DNA of 64,000 bases from Diphasiastrum complanatum (taxonomy: Eukaryota; Streptophyta; Lycopodiopsida; Lycopodiales; Lycopodiaceae), in the NCBI GenBank assembly GCA_029204225.1, contig CM055114.1:11469634-11533633 (forward strand), given 5' to 3'. The translations under genes and the position numbers were made by a program. This document shows positions 25,202 to 37,971 of the stretch, piece by piece. Numbering within the stretch: position 1 is the first letter of the stretch; each line of letters begins with the position of its first letter. The notes beneath the pieces are model-generated. The model was not told the origin of the DNA. It did not search any database and was given only the letters and a program-made list of their open reading frames with translations.

Positions 25202-25960
25202 CTAATGATGGATCTTAGGATCTTGCATAAACTTACTCAATTTGTGCACACAAAAGCTTAAGTCGGGCATAGTGATGGTAAGCCAAATTAAGGAGCATAT
25301 AAGACTCCTAAAAAGTTTGATGTCCTCGAAGGATCTTTCATCACATTTATTAGGATCTTTTACAATTTGCTCCATTGGAGTATCTATGCTCTTAGAATTT
25401 TCCATATGGAATTTTTTCAACATAGAAAGAGCAAATCTAGATTGACATATAAAAATATAATCTTCATGAAAGTCAATCTCTAGGCCTAGTATGTATTGGA
25501 TCTCTCCTAGATCTTGCATTTTAAACTCACTTCCAAGTGCTAGCTTAGTTTCTTCAACTAACTTGATACAACTTCCACAAAGAACAATGTCATCAACATA
25601 GATTAGAAGAATGACAATATTACTATCAACAAGCTTTAAATACATGGAAGGATCATAGTCACTAAGAACAAATCCTAGTGAGATAAGAAAAGAATTGAGT
25701 CTTGAATACCATGACCTTGGTGCTTTCTTTAGTCCATAAAGGCTTTTGAAGAGCAAGCACACTTTGGACTCATCCTTGATGAATCCTTGAGGTTGTTCCA
25801 TATAAATCTCCTCCTCAAGATAACCATTCTTCCATTTGAAAAAACAAGCAAGAGAAATAAGAATTCTTATTGTCACCATCTTTGCAACAGGTGCAAAGGT
25901 CTCCTCATAGTCAAGGCCATGGATTTGAGCCAATCCTTTGACACATAATCTTGCCTTGAA
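25202..25960 (-). pseudogene. Copia B reverse transcriptase
   Basis: A 243-codon frame from ETFAPVAKM through the palm motif YVDD (about residues 116-119) to SLIWLTITMPDLSFCV. Near residue 35 the usual DVKNAFL segment before NGYLEEE is missing, a small deletion in the catalytic region. The same strand carries the integrase to the right and RNase H to the left. Confidence 0.9.
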
Positions 25961-26091
25961 CTTGTTGACGGTGCCATCATGATTGTATTTGATTCAAAAT
26001 ACCCACTTGCAACCAATCACATGCTTGTTGGATGGTGGATCCACAAGCTCCCAAGTATTGTTGGTGATCATGAACGCATCATACTCTTGCT

Positions 26092-26578
26092 TCATGGCAT
26101 CATACCACTCCTTGGTATTGAGTGCCTCTTGCACATTCTTTGGCTCTTCATGAGAAACAAAAAAACATAATTAGTGGAATCAAGATCCACTTGCTTGCCT
26201 TTATCAACATATGAGAGCCTCTTAGGCTCGGATCTATCTCTCATAGATCTTCTTGGTGAAAAAATCCGAGGAGACTCCTCTTCAATTCTCGACCCCATCA
26301 CATCATAATTGTCTTCAATAGCAATAGTCGGTGATGCATCTATAGATGACTTGATCTCGGCCCCTTAAAAAATGATGAATGTTGATCTTCACGGAAAATA
26401 ACATCTCTACTTTCAATCACTTGAGAAGTAGAGAGTACAAAGACTCTATAAGCCTTTTTGGTGGATGAGTATCCAACCATGATCCCTTTGCATGAGGATA
26501 ATATCATCAACATAAATTAAAAGAATGACAATATCACTAGCATAGAACTTGATATACAAGGAAGGATTCTTGTTGGCA
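26092..26578 (-). pseudogene. Inserted second integrase tail plus RT scrap
   Basis: 26170-26490 repeats the integrase C-terminal region found at 26580-26890 at roughly 75 percent identity (shared PRRS and EPKRLSY words). 26490-26570 is a piece of reverse transcriptase around the DD motif, like 25588-25650. The order integrase tail, RT scrap, integrase tail, RT cannot come from one intact element. Confidence 0.75.
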
Positions 26579-26579
26579 A

Positions 26580-27440
26580 TCAGTTGAGTTCCACTTGTTT
26601 GTCTTTTTCTCCATATGAGAGCCTCTTAGGCTCGAATCTTTCTCTTAGTGATCTCCTTGGTGAGAAGACTCGAGGTGACTCCTCCTCAATTCTCGGCCCC
26701 ATTCCTCCATGATAGTCTTCAAGGGTGATGATAGGAGAATCTTTGATCTCGGCCTCATCAAAGATGTATTTATGATTATCATGAAAGATAACATCTCTAC
26801 TCTCAATTGTAATTGAGGTAGAGGGAATATAAATTCTATATGCCTTCTTGCTGGATGAGTATCCAACCATGATCCCTTTGATTGAATCTGGATCATCTCT
26901 TTTCCTTGTTTCCAAGGGTACATGAACAAAGCAAGCACATCCAAAAACTCTAAGGTGATCAAGCTTAGGTCTCTTCTTGAACATGATTTCATATGGTGAT
27001 CTTTCTACAAGTGTATTGTGAGGTAATCTATTGCACAATTAATTGCTTCTCCCCTATATTCAATAGGCAAGGAAGCTTCAATACAAATTGATTTAGCACA
27101 TTCACATAGAGATCGATGTTTCCTTTCGACAACCCCATTTATGAGATGGGAAATAAGCACAAGAAAATTCTCTCTTAATCCCTTCAACCTCACAATAATC
27201 ATAGAACTTGTTGGAGATGTATTCACCTTCTCCATCACATCTGAAAGCTTTAACTTTGAAAGAAAATTGTTTCTCAACATAAGCTTTGAAAACTAGGAAG
27301 TGTTCAAACACCATAGCTTTAGAAGAAAGAAGGTACAACCAAGCATACCTTGTAAAATCATCAATGAAGGTAACAAAAAAAGTAGCACCACAAATACTTT
27401 TTGAGGAAGAAAAGTGAACATCCGAATGTATTAATTCCAA
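26580..27440 (-). pseudogene. Copia B integrase
   Basis: Core from HSDVHF (first Asp) through TFIDDFTR and RCDGEGEY (second Asp region) to GVVERKHR (Glu), then the C-terminal part RVFGCACFVHVP and IFHDN. A frameshift near 27140-27170 splits the core just before the catalytic Glu segment, and another lies near 27010. Confidence 0.9.
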
Positions 27441-28412
27441 AGGATGAGAAGTCTTGATAGAAGACTTTTGATATGGCTTTTTATGTGATTTTGCAATAGC
27501 ACAAGCCTCACATGGCTTGATCTCTTTGGAAATCTTGGTAGGCCAATAGCCTTATCATTCTTGATCATGGAGAGCATAGATTTGTAGTTGGGATTCCCTA
27601 ACCTCCTATGCCATAACTCCTCCTTAGACATAAAAGCACTTTTACAAAAAATTGCATTCTCATAAGAATTTAACTTGAAGATGCCACCATATCTAGATCC
27701 CTTAGCTAGGATCTCATCACCTTTCTTAATAAAGCAAGTATTGGCATTGAATTTCACATCACAACCACAATCAAGCAACTTTCTGACACTTATCAACTTC
27801 TTTGTAAGCTTAGGAACAAAAAGAACATTGGAAAGTGATAGAACTCTAGAACAAATATTTAGAGGAATATAGCCAATTCCTTCAATAGAGCATTCATGAT
27901 CATTTGTTGTATAAATAGATCTTTTAAGTCCTTCATAATGTACAATAGAGTCAAAAGACTCCTTAGAACAACACATATGCGATGAGGCAGCACTATCTAG
28001 TTGATTTTTCTTTTTGAAGCAATTAGAGCCCCTTCTTGCCACAAAAGAAACACTTGACTTTCTTCTTCTTGGTCTTGGAAGTAGAAGGATGAGTTGAGTC
28101 ATCCTCTTCTCCATCTTTGTTCTTGTCCTTTGCTTTGTCTTTGATGAAGGCTTGAGAAAACTGGTTCTCGCTCCTCCCTTTGTGCTTGTCCTTGACAAAA
28201 AGACTTTGTCTTTGTCCATATGCTCAAGTTTGTTCATCCTTGAAAGTTTGTAACTTTGCCTTGCTTCTTCGGAGATGAGAATTCCTTGAAGAGTCTCCAA
28301 ATTGGGAAACTCCTCCTTTATGGCAAAGGATTGAACAAGATTATCATAGTCTTCTTTTAAGCCATTAAGAATGACTTGTACTAGCTCATCTTGATTGATT
28401 GTTGTCGTGGAA
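27431..28412 (-). pseudogene. Copia B gag end, protease, pre-integrase
   Basis: From right to left: gag tail LVQVILNGLKEDYDN (about 28345-28390), a lysine-rich linker, protease LDSAASSHM, then KKLISV and ELWHRRLGNPN of the pre-integrase domain. The zinc knuckle is degraded by a shift near 28020-28040. Gag stops abruptly at 28412 against the A-type LTR; the gag start resumes at 34312. Confidence 0.85.
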
Positions 28413-28572
28413 GCAAGACTGTTTCGTTTTTCGTCTTCTTCTTCTTATTCGCGAATGATTTGTGTCTTTGAATTTTTTCATTGCGCAGAAGTTGTTTACA
28501 GGATCCCAAACACGCAACTACACATCACAGAACACATTCTATTCTAGCAATCAAGACAAATGACAGCACAAG
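28413..28572 (-). mobile_element. Truncated 3' LTR of copia A1
   Basis: About 160 bp matching the plus-coordinate left end of the complete A LTR (32618-33219), starting TGTCGTGGAAGC. It runs directly into RNase H coding sequence at about 28570, so the rest of the LTR and the 3' untranslated region were deleted (about 750 bp by comparison with A2). Confidence 0.8.
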
Positions 28573-29334
28573 CCTTTTTTTGCTTGGCAAAAAGTGGCTT
28601 GTCGAGCGGTTTCGTGAGCAGATCTGCAATCATATTTACTGGACCTGGAGCTCTCCTTTCAAGATCAAATCTCGAATGTGATGGTACGTTAGAGGTATGT
28701 GATTTGTCTTTGAATGGAAGACAGGATCCTGGGAGAGATAGATGGCACTTTGAGAGGCCATCATCATTGTGTTTGGCCCTTTTCGTGGTATCCCGATTGT
28801 CTCCAGCATCATCTGTAGCCACACTACCTCATTCGCCACCTTTAAAGTTGTGACATATTCAGCTTCACAAGAGGATTGAGCCACAAATATTTGCTTTTTG
28901 CATCTCCAGCTGATTGCAGCTCTGCACGCTATTGTACATCCTCCAGTAGTGGACTTGCTGTCATATTTGCAGCTTGCCCAGCTCGCATCACTGTAGTGAT
29001 GTAGCTCGAATCTTTTTTCTTCGTTTTCAGTTATGTAGGTTAATTCCATATTATGGGTACCCTTCACATGCTGTAGGATTCGTTTGGCCATTTGCCAATG
29101 TCCTAGGCCAGGATTGGAAGAGAATTGGCTCAAGGCATAAACAGAGAAAGCTAAATCGGGTCTGATACAAATTGTGAGGTACATCAGACTACCGATTAAG
29201 TTCTGGTAGGGTATACCTGCCATCTTCTGTTCTTCCTCTTCTGTTTTCGGGCAATCTTGCTTCGTGAGCTTGGCTCCAGCAATCATTGGTGTGGCTTTCT
29301 CTTTGCAGTCCATCATGTGGTGCTGCTTTCGCAC
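28573..29334 (-). pseudogene. Copia A1 RT end and RNase H
   Basis: GIPYQNLIGSLMYL and RPDLAF mark the RT connection. YSDASWA is the RNase H Asp, SSCEAEY the Glu, and IADLLTKPLDKPLF the tail. The end is fused to LTR sequence. It is about 90 percent like the A2 copy at 33526-34311. Confidence 0.92.
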
Positions 29335-29411
29335 TTTTCTGGCATATTTTGACTAACTCAAGTGCATTTCACTCTTTGTTCGATCTCTTCTGATCTCAAG
29401 CCCGAGGCATT

Positions 29412-29990
29412 TCATTGCTCTCCAAGATCCGTGATTTCGTAGCTTTCAAATACCTGACTCTTCGTGTCTTTGATCAACATCAAGGAATTTCCTATCATTA
29501 GCGAATCATCCACGAAAATGGTCAGTATCACAAAATCCTTTCCTACTCTTTTGATGTAGACATTGTAGTCTGGTTGAGTAGGATTGAAGTCTAGAGACTT
29601 CAGAAGACCATCAAGCTTTTTATACCAGGCTCGTGATGGCTGTTTTAGACCATAGATGTATCTCTGCAACCGACAAACATATTGTCGATTGTCGAGGTCT
29701 TCATAGCCTTCAAGCTGCTTCATGAAGATTTCTTCCTCTAGATCTTCATGGAGAAAGGCTATTTTCACGTCAATCTGGTGAATTTCCAGATTGTGCTGTG
29801 TGGCGTATACAAGGAGTAGCCTTATGCTTGTCATCTTGACCATGGGCGAATATGTGTCGAAATAATCAACACCATATCTCTGCATGTAGCCCTTCATGAC
29901 AAGCCTTGGCTTTTAGCGGCCAATGGTGCCATCAGATTTCATCTTTTTCTTGTACACCCACTTGTAGTTGACTGTTTTTCTGTATTCTGG
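29412..29990 (-). pseudogene. Copia A1 reverse transcriptase
   Basis: 161 codons with YFDTYSPMVKMTSIR, IHQIDVKIAFLH, GLKQPSRAWY and the palm motif FVDD (a common variant of YVDD). A shift near 29412 leads into the RNase H part, and the usual VKWVYK-type start is cut by a stop near 29912. Confidence 0.92.
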
Positions 29991-30025
29991 TAGTGGCTCT
30001 AATGTCCATGCCTCATTTTGCCTCA

Positions 30026-31115
30026 TCAACTCAATCTCCTCTGACATTGCCTGCTTCTAGAATTCTCCCTCTGGACTTTAGATAGCTTCTTGATATGTTG
30101 TTGGTTCTTTTGTGAGCTGTAGTATTCAAACTGCATGTCTTCACTCCATTGAAGATTGTCAGAGTAGCGGTCTGGAGGTCTTCTTTGTCTTGTTGACCTT
30201 CGAGGTTCGTTTCGTCGCTGCTCGAACGTTTCTTGTTCGTGGGGTTGATCCTCTTCTTCTTGCTGCTCTGGAATCTGCGGTTCTGCATTCTGATTTGATA
30301 TTTGTCCTCGATCTCCCTCTTGAATAGGCAGTAGTGTGAAGATCTCATGGCCTCTTTCGTCTTTTAGTCCAGGGAATGTGGACTCATCGAACTTCACATC
30401 TCTGTTCGAAACAACCTTCTTCATGGTTGGGTTGTAGAGCCTGTACACATGTGTTTCGTTCAAGTAGCTGACCATGATTGTTTGTTCAGATTTGTCATCG
30501 AGCTTGTTTTTTTTTCTTTGGAAATGTGCTTGTATGCTGCACATCCCAACACACGTAGGTATGACAGATCAGGCTTTCTGCCTGACCCCATTTCGTATGG
30601 TGTTTTATTTTCCAACGTTGTCGTTGTAGATCTGTTCTGCAAGTGTACAACTACAGCTATTGCCTCAGCCCAGAATTGACTTGGCAATTGAGCATGTGCC
30701 ATCATGGATCTGGCTGCTTCAGCTAGTGTTCTGTTTTTTCTTTCTGCCACACCGTTGTATTCTGGTGTGTATGCAGGAGTGAACTGGTGTTCTATCCCCT
30801 GTTCTTCATAGAATCTTGAGAATTCTGTGCTTTTGTATTCACCTCCGTTGTCAGATCTAAGGATCTGTATCCTTTTCGAGGTTGTTGCTCTGCAAATGAC
30901 ACGAACTTCTTGAAAGAATCAAATACTTTGAATTTCTTCTTCAAGTAGTAGATCATGGTCATCCGGCTGTAATCATCTATGAACGTCAGAAAGTATCTCG
31001 AACTTGAGAGCAAATCCATCTTCATTGGTCCATAGACATCATAGTGGACGAGCTCAAGAACTTCCTTGGCTCTTCTTTCCTCATGCGTGAATGGATTCAG
31101 ATGTTGCTTGCCTTT
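30026..31115 (-). pseudogene. Copia A1 integrase
   Basis: YFLTFIDDYSR (about 30960-30990), then the RSDNGGEY region read out of frame (near 30850-30865). GMAERKNRTLAEAARSM comes next in the 30750-30460 frame, followed by the C-terminal VLGCAAYKHI, KFDES and an Arg/Gln-rich tail (30180-30330). At least three frameshifts. Confidence 0.9.
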
Positions 31116-32105
31116 CTAACAAGCTTCGCAGAATGTAGTTTCAAGCTTTGAAATCTTGAGACCTATGACAATGTCTTTTTTGCTCATGTCATACAGGCTC
31201 CGCATGTTCAGATGATACATTCTCTTATGCCAGAGCTGATTTTTATTTTTTGATGCATTCAATATGCTATCAGAGTTGCTGACTATTTTGGCCTGGTAGA
31301 GGTTTCCTTCTCTGCATCCGACCGTCAGCAACTTGTTTGTCGTCTTCTCGATCATACAACAAGTGTTGTCGTCGAACAAAACTCAAATGCCTAGATCTGC
31401 CATCTTGGAAACAGATAACAGATCTTTTTTGAGTGAGGACACATAAAGTGCTCCTGGTAGCTCCGCTTGGCCTGACAATGTTCGCAGCTGTAGAGTTCCA
31501 ATGCCTTTGATATCGTGTCTGCTTCCATCACCTAGAATCACTGCTCTATCATTTTCGAGTTCGCGAAAGTTGATCAAGATCTTCTTGTTACCGGTTATGT
31601 GTGATATTGCTCCTGAATCGATGACCACATCGTAGTCGTGTTCAGAGTAGCTTGTTGAAGCTTCATCGAGTATCATGAAAGATTCGTCACCTCTTTCTGC
31701 ATCCTTAGATGACTCTGCAACGTTTGCCTTTTCAGTTTTGTTCTTTCCTTTTGGGTTGAATCTGCAATCATATGCAGAATGTCCTTTCTTCTTGCAGTGC
31801 ATGCAAGGTATTGCTGGATTGAACCAGCATTTATTGGTCGTATGGCCTGGTTTGTGACAATGATCGCAGGAAGAAGATTGCTGATTCGAGGACTTCGTCT
31901 TCTCGAATCTTGGCTTGTTTTTGTTTTTCTTCTTTCCTTTCGTGAAAAGAGCTTTCTCTTGATCACTGCTTCCCTCTCCTTCGTCTCTCATCAGTCTCTC
32001 ATCAGCGACAAGACTGACTGCTTTGTCGAATGTCATATCTGGTAGACTCAGTATGAGCATTCTCAGCGGCTGATAGGATGTCAGTAGAGATTTCATGAAG
32101 TACAT
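31116..32105 (-). pseudogene. Copia A1 zinc knuckles, protease, pre-integrase
   Basis: Two CX2CX4HX4C knuckles (CDHCHKPGHTTNKC and CMHCKKKGHSAYDC, about 31750-31875) are followed by protease VIDSGAISH (about 31600-31630) and DLLSVSKM. LWHKRMYHLN of the pre-integrase domain lies in the next frame (31116-31379) after a stop at 31383. Two knuckles set A apart from D, F and H, which have one. Confidence 0.92.
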
Positions 32106-32605
32106 TAGCTGTTGTGGTGCTGGGACCTGGTGCTCCTATCTTGATGTAGCGAGTTGAGCGAAGATCGTTCTGATATTCTCAATGTGCTAATCCAACTGGT
32201 TGCCATCCCACCGTATGGATTGCAGCTGATTGTGAAGGTGCATGATTGAAGCTACATTCCTCACTTCATACTTCTACTTCAATCTTTCCCACGTTGCATG
32301 GCTGCTTTTGCAGTCTTCAATCTGCATGAGTAGATCTTCATTTATGGATGAAACGATGATTGCCATTGCCCGCTCATCCTTTTTGATCCATTCAGCTCTC
32401 CTTGGGTCTCCCTCTGGAGGCTCCACCTCTGCGAGCTCGGTCACCGACCAGATGCCTTCGCCCTTCAAAAGTGTTTTGATTTTGAATTTTCAGATTCTGT
32501 AATTTGCGCCATCAAGATTGATTGCTACTCTTGTCTGGATTGTTGTAGCCATATTGTATTGTTTGGAAAAATCACTACTGGGATATCAGTAGTGATAACC
32601 TGTGT
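32106..32605 (-). pseudogene. Copia A1 gag N-terminal region
   Basis: Contains KKDERAMAIIVSSINEDLL and ATWERLK, typical copia gag words, in a 64-codon frame. Upstream and downstream parts are frameshifted. It begins just inside the primer-binding site. Confidence 0.8.
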
Positions 32606-32617
32606 GCTCTGATACCA
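32606..32617 (-). other. Primer-binding site of copia A1
   Basis: On the minus strand TGGTATCAGAGC, a perfect match to the initiator Met-tRNA 3' end, directly next to the LTR. Confidence 0.95.
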
Positions 32618-33219
<602 letters not shown>

Positions 33220-34311
33220 ACACTCATTTCAGCTGGGCGTGAAGTCTATGACTCCAAGCCTGTTGAGCTGCCAGCTGGCAGCACAAAAGATTCCTCTTTG
33301 TTTGTTTCGTAATCTCCTGTTTGCTTTCATTCTTTTCGTCTCTTTTGTAATTTTTTGTTTTGCACCCCTTTGCGGTTTGCGGTCCTGGAGGTGTGTTTAC
33401 GATTCACGAATGATTTGCGAATCGTTCGTGCTTTGAGTCAAAGGCACGTTGACTATCGTGAATTGTTCTCGTTCAACTTTCGTTTCACCATTTTTGGCAC
33501 TCCCTCTTGAACCTTGCAGCTTTGTTCATTTAATCCGATTGCCTCTCTTTGTTTGGTAAAGAGTGGCTTGTCGAGCGGTTTTGTGAGGAGATCTGCAATC
33601 ATATTTTCTGATTTTATGAACTGGACCTGGAGCTCTCCTTTTGAGATCAAATCTCGAATATATATGATGGTACTTCAGAGGAATGTGCTTCGTCTTTGAA
33701 TGGAAGACATGATTCTGGGACAGATAGATGGCACTCTGAGAGTCCATCATCATCGTGCTTGGCCCCTCTCGTGGTATCTCGATTGCCTCCAATATCATCT
33801 GTAGCCACACTACCTCATTCGCGACCTTTGAAGCTGCGACGTATTCAGCTTCGCAAGAGGATTGAGCCACCAAGATTTGCTTTTTGCATATCCAACTGAT
33901 TGCAGCTCCGCACGCTATTGTACATCCTTCAGTAATGGACTTGTTGTCATCTATGCAGCTCGACCAACTTGTATCACTGTAGTGGTGCAACTCGAATCCT
34001 TTTTCTTCGTTTTCAGCTCTGTAGGTTAATCCCACATTTTGGGTACCTTTCAGATACTGTAGGATTCGTTTTGCCATTTGCCAATGTGCCATGCCAGGAT
34101 TGGAAGAGAATTGGCTCAAGGCATAAACAGAGAAAGCCAGATCGGGTCTAGTACAAATTGTCAAGTACATTAGACTACCGATCAAGTTTTGGTAGGGTAT
34201 ACCTGCCATCCTCTATTCTTCTTCTTCTGTTTTTGGGCAATCCTGCTTCGTGAGCTTGGCTCCAGCTATCATTGGTGTGGCCTTTTCTTTGCAGTCCATC
34301 ATGTGGTACTC
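33220..34311 (-). pseudogene. Copia A2: RT end, RNase H and 3' UTR
   Basis: RT/RNase H words GIPYQNLIGSLMYL, SYS-type YSDTSWS (the catalytic DASWA Ala replaced by Thr), SSCEAEY and KTKHIPLKYHHI run from 34311 to about 33530, then about 300 bp of 3' untranslated sequence to the LTR at 33219. The 5' side is truncated at 34311/34312, where it is fused to B gag within a few bases. Part of the tail is frameshifted by a GAT insertion-like region near 33650. Confidence 0.9.
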
Positions 34312-34747
34312 TTAGAGCATAATTTGATGCACTCTCCTCACTTCTTTGAAAACTTTGAAAAATCTGATTTCTAAGAGTGAGAATTTTTGAAGTGTTCTTA
34401 GCTTCATAAATAGACTTAAGTGCATCCCAAGCCTCTGTAGCAGTGGTGCAAGATCCTATTTCTCTTAGAATCTCATTAGAGACATTCATTTTAATGAAGT
34501 GTAGACCCATCCCAGCTCTCTTTCTAAACTTTGGTATTTCAAGTTGTGCTTGAGGATCCTCCTCAATACCAAGTACTATGTCCATAACATCCTGGAGTAT
34601 AAGAATAGACTCCATCCTAACCTTACATATTGAATAATTGGAGGTACTTAGTCTTTCACTTTCTTCTTGGAGATATCCTCCCACAGATGCCATAATTGTG
34701 AAGACTTTTCTTGTTAATGGACAACTATATGTTTGAGCTTGTTCCAA
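34312..34747 (-). pseudogene. Copia B gag N-terminal half
   Basis: Gag words STSNYSICKVRMESIL, GLHFIKMNVS and ATEAWDALKSIYE, then TLRNQIF, typical of the copia gag core. The frame then continues out of register into A2 sequence, giving a chimeric tail. The other half of this gag is at 28300-28412, so A1/A2 lie inside B. Confidence 0.88.
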
Positions 34748-35427
34748 ACAAACTATATGTTGATACTCTCTTTCACTACAAGAATTTTCAAGGTTGAACT
34801 ACCAAATCCTATGTGAAACCTTGTAACTAAATTTGAGATAGATCTCAAATATTCTACCAAAACAAGATATTCTAGATCAACCTCTCAAAATGAAATAAGG
34901 GTATAGACAAGTTTTGGTTCTACTTTTGGCACGTGTGAAATGCTTCAAAAGACAACACTATTGATTTAAAAAAAGCTCAATGTATTCAATAACTCAAAAC
35001 TATGTCTAGATCTCAAGTTTCTTGTATTGATTACTCAAAACAATGGATTGTGAATCAAGCAAAATCTGGTGGTCACTCGGATTTTGGAACTCTCCCTACC
35101 CTCTTTAAGAGCTTATAACTCTTGATAGACAGATCTGATTGTTTTGATATCAATTGCAATGGAAAGGACATCTTATAAGCTTTCCATCAAGCTATAAGAT
35201 TAGTGTCTTTGGACCTAAGATGAAGGAAATAAAGAGGTCTGAAAATCCCTAATTTTCACATATGCGAAATTCTAGAATTCCGTACAATGTCAATTCTGAT
35301 ATGAAAATCTTGATTCTATCCTCTTTGATCCAAACACTTCTCAAGAAAAGTGGTAAACAGCCTTTTGCTTGAATTGTACTCAAAATTCCCTACACAATCA
35401 ATGATAATAGCATGCAAAGCTTAATTT
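34748..35427. other. Copia B 5' leader, non-coding
   Basis: AT-rich sequence between the gag start and the primer-binding site. No frame of note. It is the expected untranslated leader of the minus-strand element. Confidence 0.6.
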
Positions 35428-35440
35428 GGCCCTGATACCA
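35428..35440 (-). other. Primer-binding site of copia B
   Basis: Minus-strand TGGTATCAGGGCC, one base off the initiator Met-tRNA match in its first 12 bases, directly adjoining the LTR. Confidence 0.9.
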
Positions 35441-36229
35441 TGATGAAAATCCAGCAAGTTCACACGTGTGGGGAACAATCCTAAAGTGTGAATGATCTTG
35501 TTAAGCTTTGTGTTTAGTACATAATCTGACTCTAGATTGAATATCAAGATCTAGTACATGAATTTATGACCAAAGCACAATCTAGCATGCTAAAAATCAA
35601 AGAATGATTGCTTTCAACATCAAAAGAGAAGAAGTACAAAGAATTTAATGCATTAGCATAGCCTTCTTCACGAGTTAGAGATAGAGAGAGAAATTCAAGC
35701 ATATAAGGTGAAAGATCCAAATTGACATGGAATAGCTTCAAAGCTTGGTTCTTCATAAAAAATTATGAGAGAGCTCACATACATTTATGGAGATTGGAAT
35801 AGCTCGAGGTAGAACCACCTCTCTTCTACTTTCTTCCACATCTGAAAGTGACAACTAAAAAACTAGTGACATTTGTCACTTTACATGCATGCATATCTAC
35901 CTACTTTTACCAAGTGGCAATTTCTAAACTAGAGTTGTCCAAATCACTATGCATGTGTCCAATACACTTTGTGCATGCCTTGCATGTCACTTTGGATCAT
36001 TGACAATCATTGCATGTGATATGCCACGAGTTTATACAAGCCCACATTTGGCATTTCTATGTCTACATTCTATATGCACATTGTATATGACCAACTAGAC
36101 TCAAGAAAGCATGTAGCTAGAGTTTTTTCTAGGCCAAATTTGGCATTTGCAATATAGAATATTACATACACATAGAATAAACTTTGCCAAAGCCTAAAGT
36201 CAAGATAGATGATTTTTCATTTTTCAACA
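35441..36229 (-). mobile_element. 5' LTR of copia B
   Basis: 789 bp, minus-strand TGTTGAAAAATG to CATCA next to the primer-binding site. It contains the palindrome GTGACATTTGTCAC (35866-35879). It lacks the CCAAT array of the 23900-24631 LTR. Its outer edge cuts into D-type gag coding at 36230, so the element inserted into an older D copia. Confidence 0.85.
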
Positions 36230-36354
36230 ATATCTGTAACAACATCCCACAACTCGTTGGCGATTAGCAAGGTCTTCATCTTAAATTTCCATAAATGATA
36301 ATTGGATCCATTCAGCTTGTCTACGATAAGACCGACTTTACTTTGAGAATCCAT
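36230..36354 (-). pseudogene. Copia D gag start, interrupted
   Basis: 41 codons from an ATG at 36354 (MDSQSKVGLIVDKLNG, then NYHLWKFKMKTLL), nearly identical to the D gag at 55388-55500. It is broken at 36230 by the B LTR. Confidence 0.9.
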
Positions 36355-36497
36355 TTGGAACTTAGTTTGTTGATTGTATCGATGATGCTAAGATGTAGTA
36401 ATGCCAACAGTAGAAAATCAATTCTTTGATACTGAGAAAGATGATATGAATTGAAAAATATGATATCAATTTGATTTCACGAAGGATATCAAGTATT

Positions 36498-36687
36498 AGA
36501 GCTATGCACTCTGATATCGTGATAGTATTAGGCCCTGATAGAGATCACAAGTCTGATACCATGACGGTGCAGCTAAAGGGAGTAGTAATAACTATTCTGA
36601 TATCGTGATCTAGCACTGATACTATGATGGATCAATCTAATAAGAGACTAGAAATATTCCGATACCAGATTAGATGCTCAAATACCA
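36498..36687 (-). repeat. Cluster of primer-binding-site-like motifs
   Basis: Plus-strand variants of TCTGATACCATGA occur at about 36509, 36551, 36595, 36614 and 36659, and the one next to the LTR (GCTCAAATACCA) is at 36676-36687. They lie in the D leader between LTR and gag. Only the last is in the right place to prime. Confidence 0.6.
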
Positions 36688-37528
36688 TGTCGAAAATAGG
36701 TGAGTAATCGAATAGTGAAAACTTCCTACTTCCAATGCATGACTATGCCTATCAATATTGAACAAAACAGCAGTGATGGAGATCATGTTCAATTTTTAGT
36801 AACTAACCTTGAAATTGCTAGAAACTAAGTGATTACGTAGCCAAACATAAAACATTGAATTCTCAGACAATTTCTTTCAATTACAAAACATTACAGAGAT
36901 GCATACAGTTTAACATATACTGAACGCAATAAGAAGTTTGATTGATTCAGTAAGAAAACAAATCAGATGCAAATGAGCGCAAGTAATAGCGGATCAAGAC
37001 CTCGCACTCTAAGCTATCTCTAAGTAACTGAGAATAAGTCTGAAATAAGCAACTCTGCTAATAAGCAGTAGCGCAATAGCTACTCTAAAATAAACTCTAA
37101 AGAATGAGCTAGAATGCTCAAGAGAGTTCAAGATTGAAAGCTTGATAGAGAGCTAACTACACTGCTTGATAAGAGCACATGAAGCGTTGTGTAATAGCAC
37201 TCAACTCCTTCACAATTCACAACATTATAATGAGATGTATGAACAACTGATTTATACTAAGTAATTAGGTTATCAAATGCGATTGCTAGTTGGCTGGAGT
37301 CCGCTGGCATTCATCTAGTTCCTTCTCAGAAATTAATTCCTTATAAGCGACGTCAATCACCATAAATAGTTTGTCTGCATAAATGAGCAAAACTGTTGTT
37401 GGGAGTCGAGCGGTGCTCCAATACGAATGATGAGAATCGTGAGAAGAAAATTCACGAAACATTCGCGACTCTCTTTCGAGATTCGGATGGAGTTCAGATG
37501 CGTTCGCTGGGCACTGCCAGCTGAAACA
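36688..37528 (-). mobile_element. D-type LTR
   Basis: 841 bp, minus TGTTTCAGCTGG to CGACA next to the degenerate primer-binding site. The minus-strand AGTATAAATCAG TATA region and GTTAGCTCTCTATCAAGC match the D LTR at 54718-55385. The first part differs from that copy, so D LTR subfamilies exist. Purine-rich minus-strand sequence (GGAGGATTGTAGGAG) just outside 37528 looks like a polypurine tract, which would make this LTR also the 3' end of another, unseen copy. Confidence 0.65.
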
Positions 37529-37971
37529 CTCCTACAATCCTCCAGAGGGTAGTCAGGTACTATTGATCTACATTCATAAAATTAATATAGCATTCGGCTT
37601 CATTTCAACCAAGGTGCGAAATTCAAAGGGAACAAGAAAAGATATATTAAAATAAACAGCATAAGCATTCGACATCCAAGATCAGACACAACCAAAAAAA
37701 TGATCTATATTGATTTTCTCTGATTTCTTCAGGGCACTGCATGCGAATCCACGCAGTGCGTTGGCGTGAGAGAAGCACGGCTCTCTCACGAGTAGTAGTC
37801 TCGCTTCACTAGCGAACAATTGGATCTTCTGATCCTAGATAGAATTATCTTCTCGCATGCAAACAGAGCTTTTGTCTGTGTTCATCTTGATTGCTTACTA
37901 GCATCAGACTACTTCTTTTTCTCTTAGTTACACTCTATGTATCCTATTCTGATATGTGTCGAGTATAATTC
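37529..37971. other. No gene; probably LTR-derived
   Basis: Non-coding. It joins a C-type LTR start (ending 38088) and may be the remainder of that LTR. No clean left boundary was found. Confidence 0.4.
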
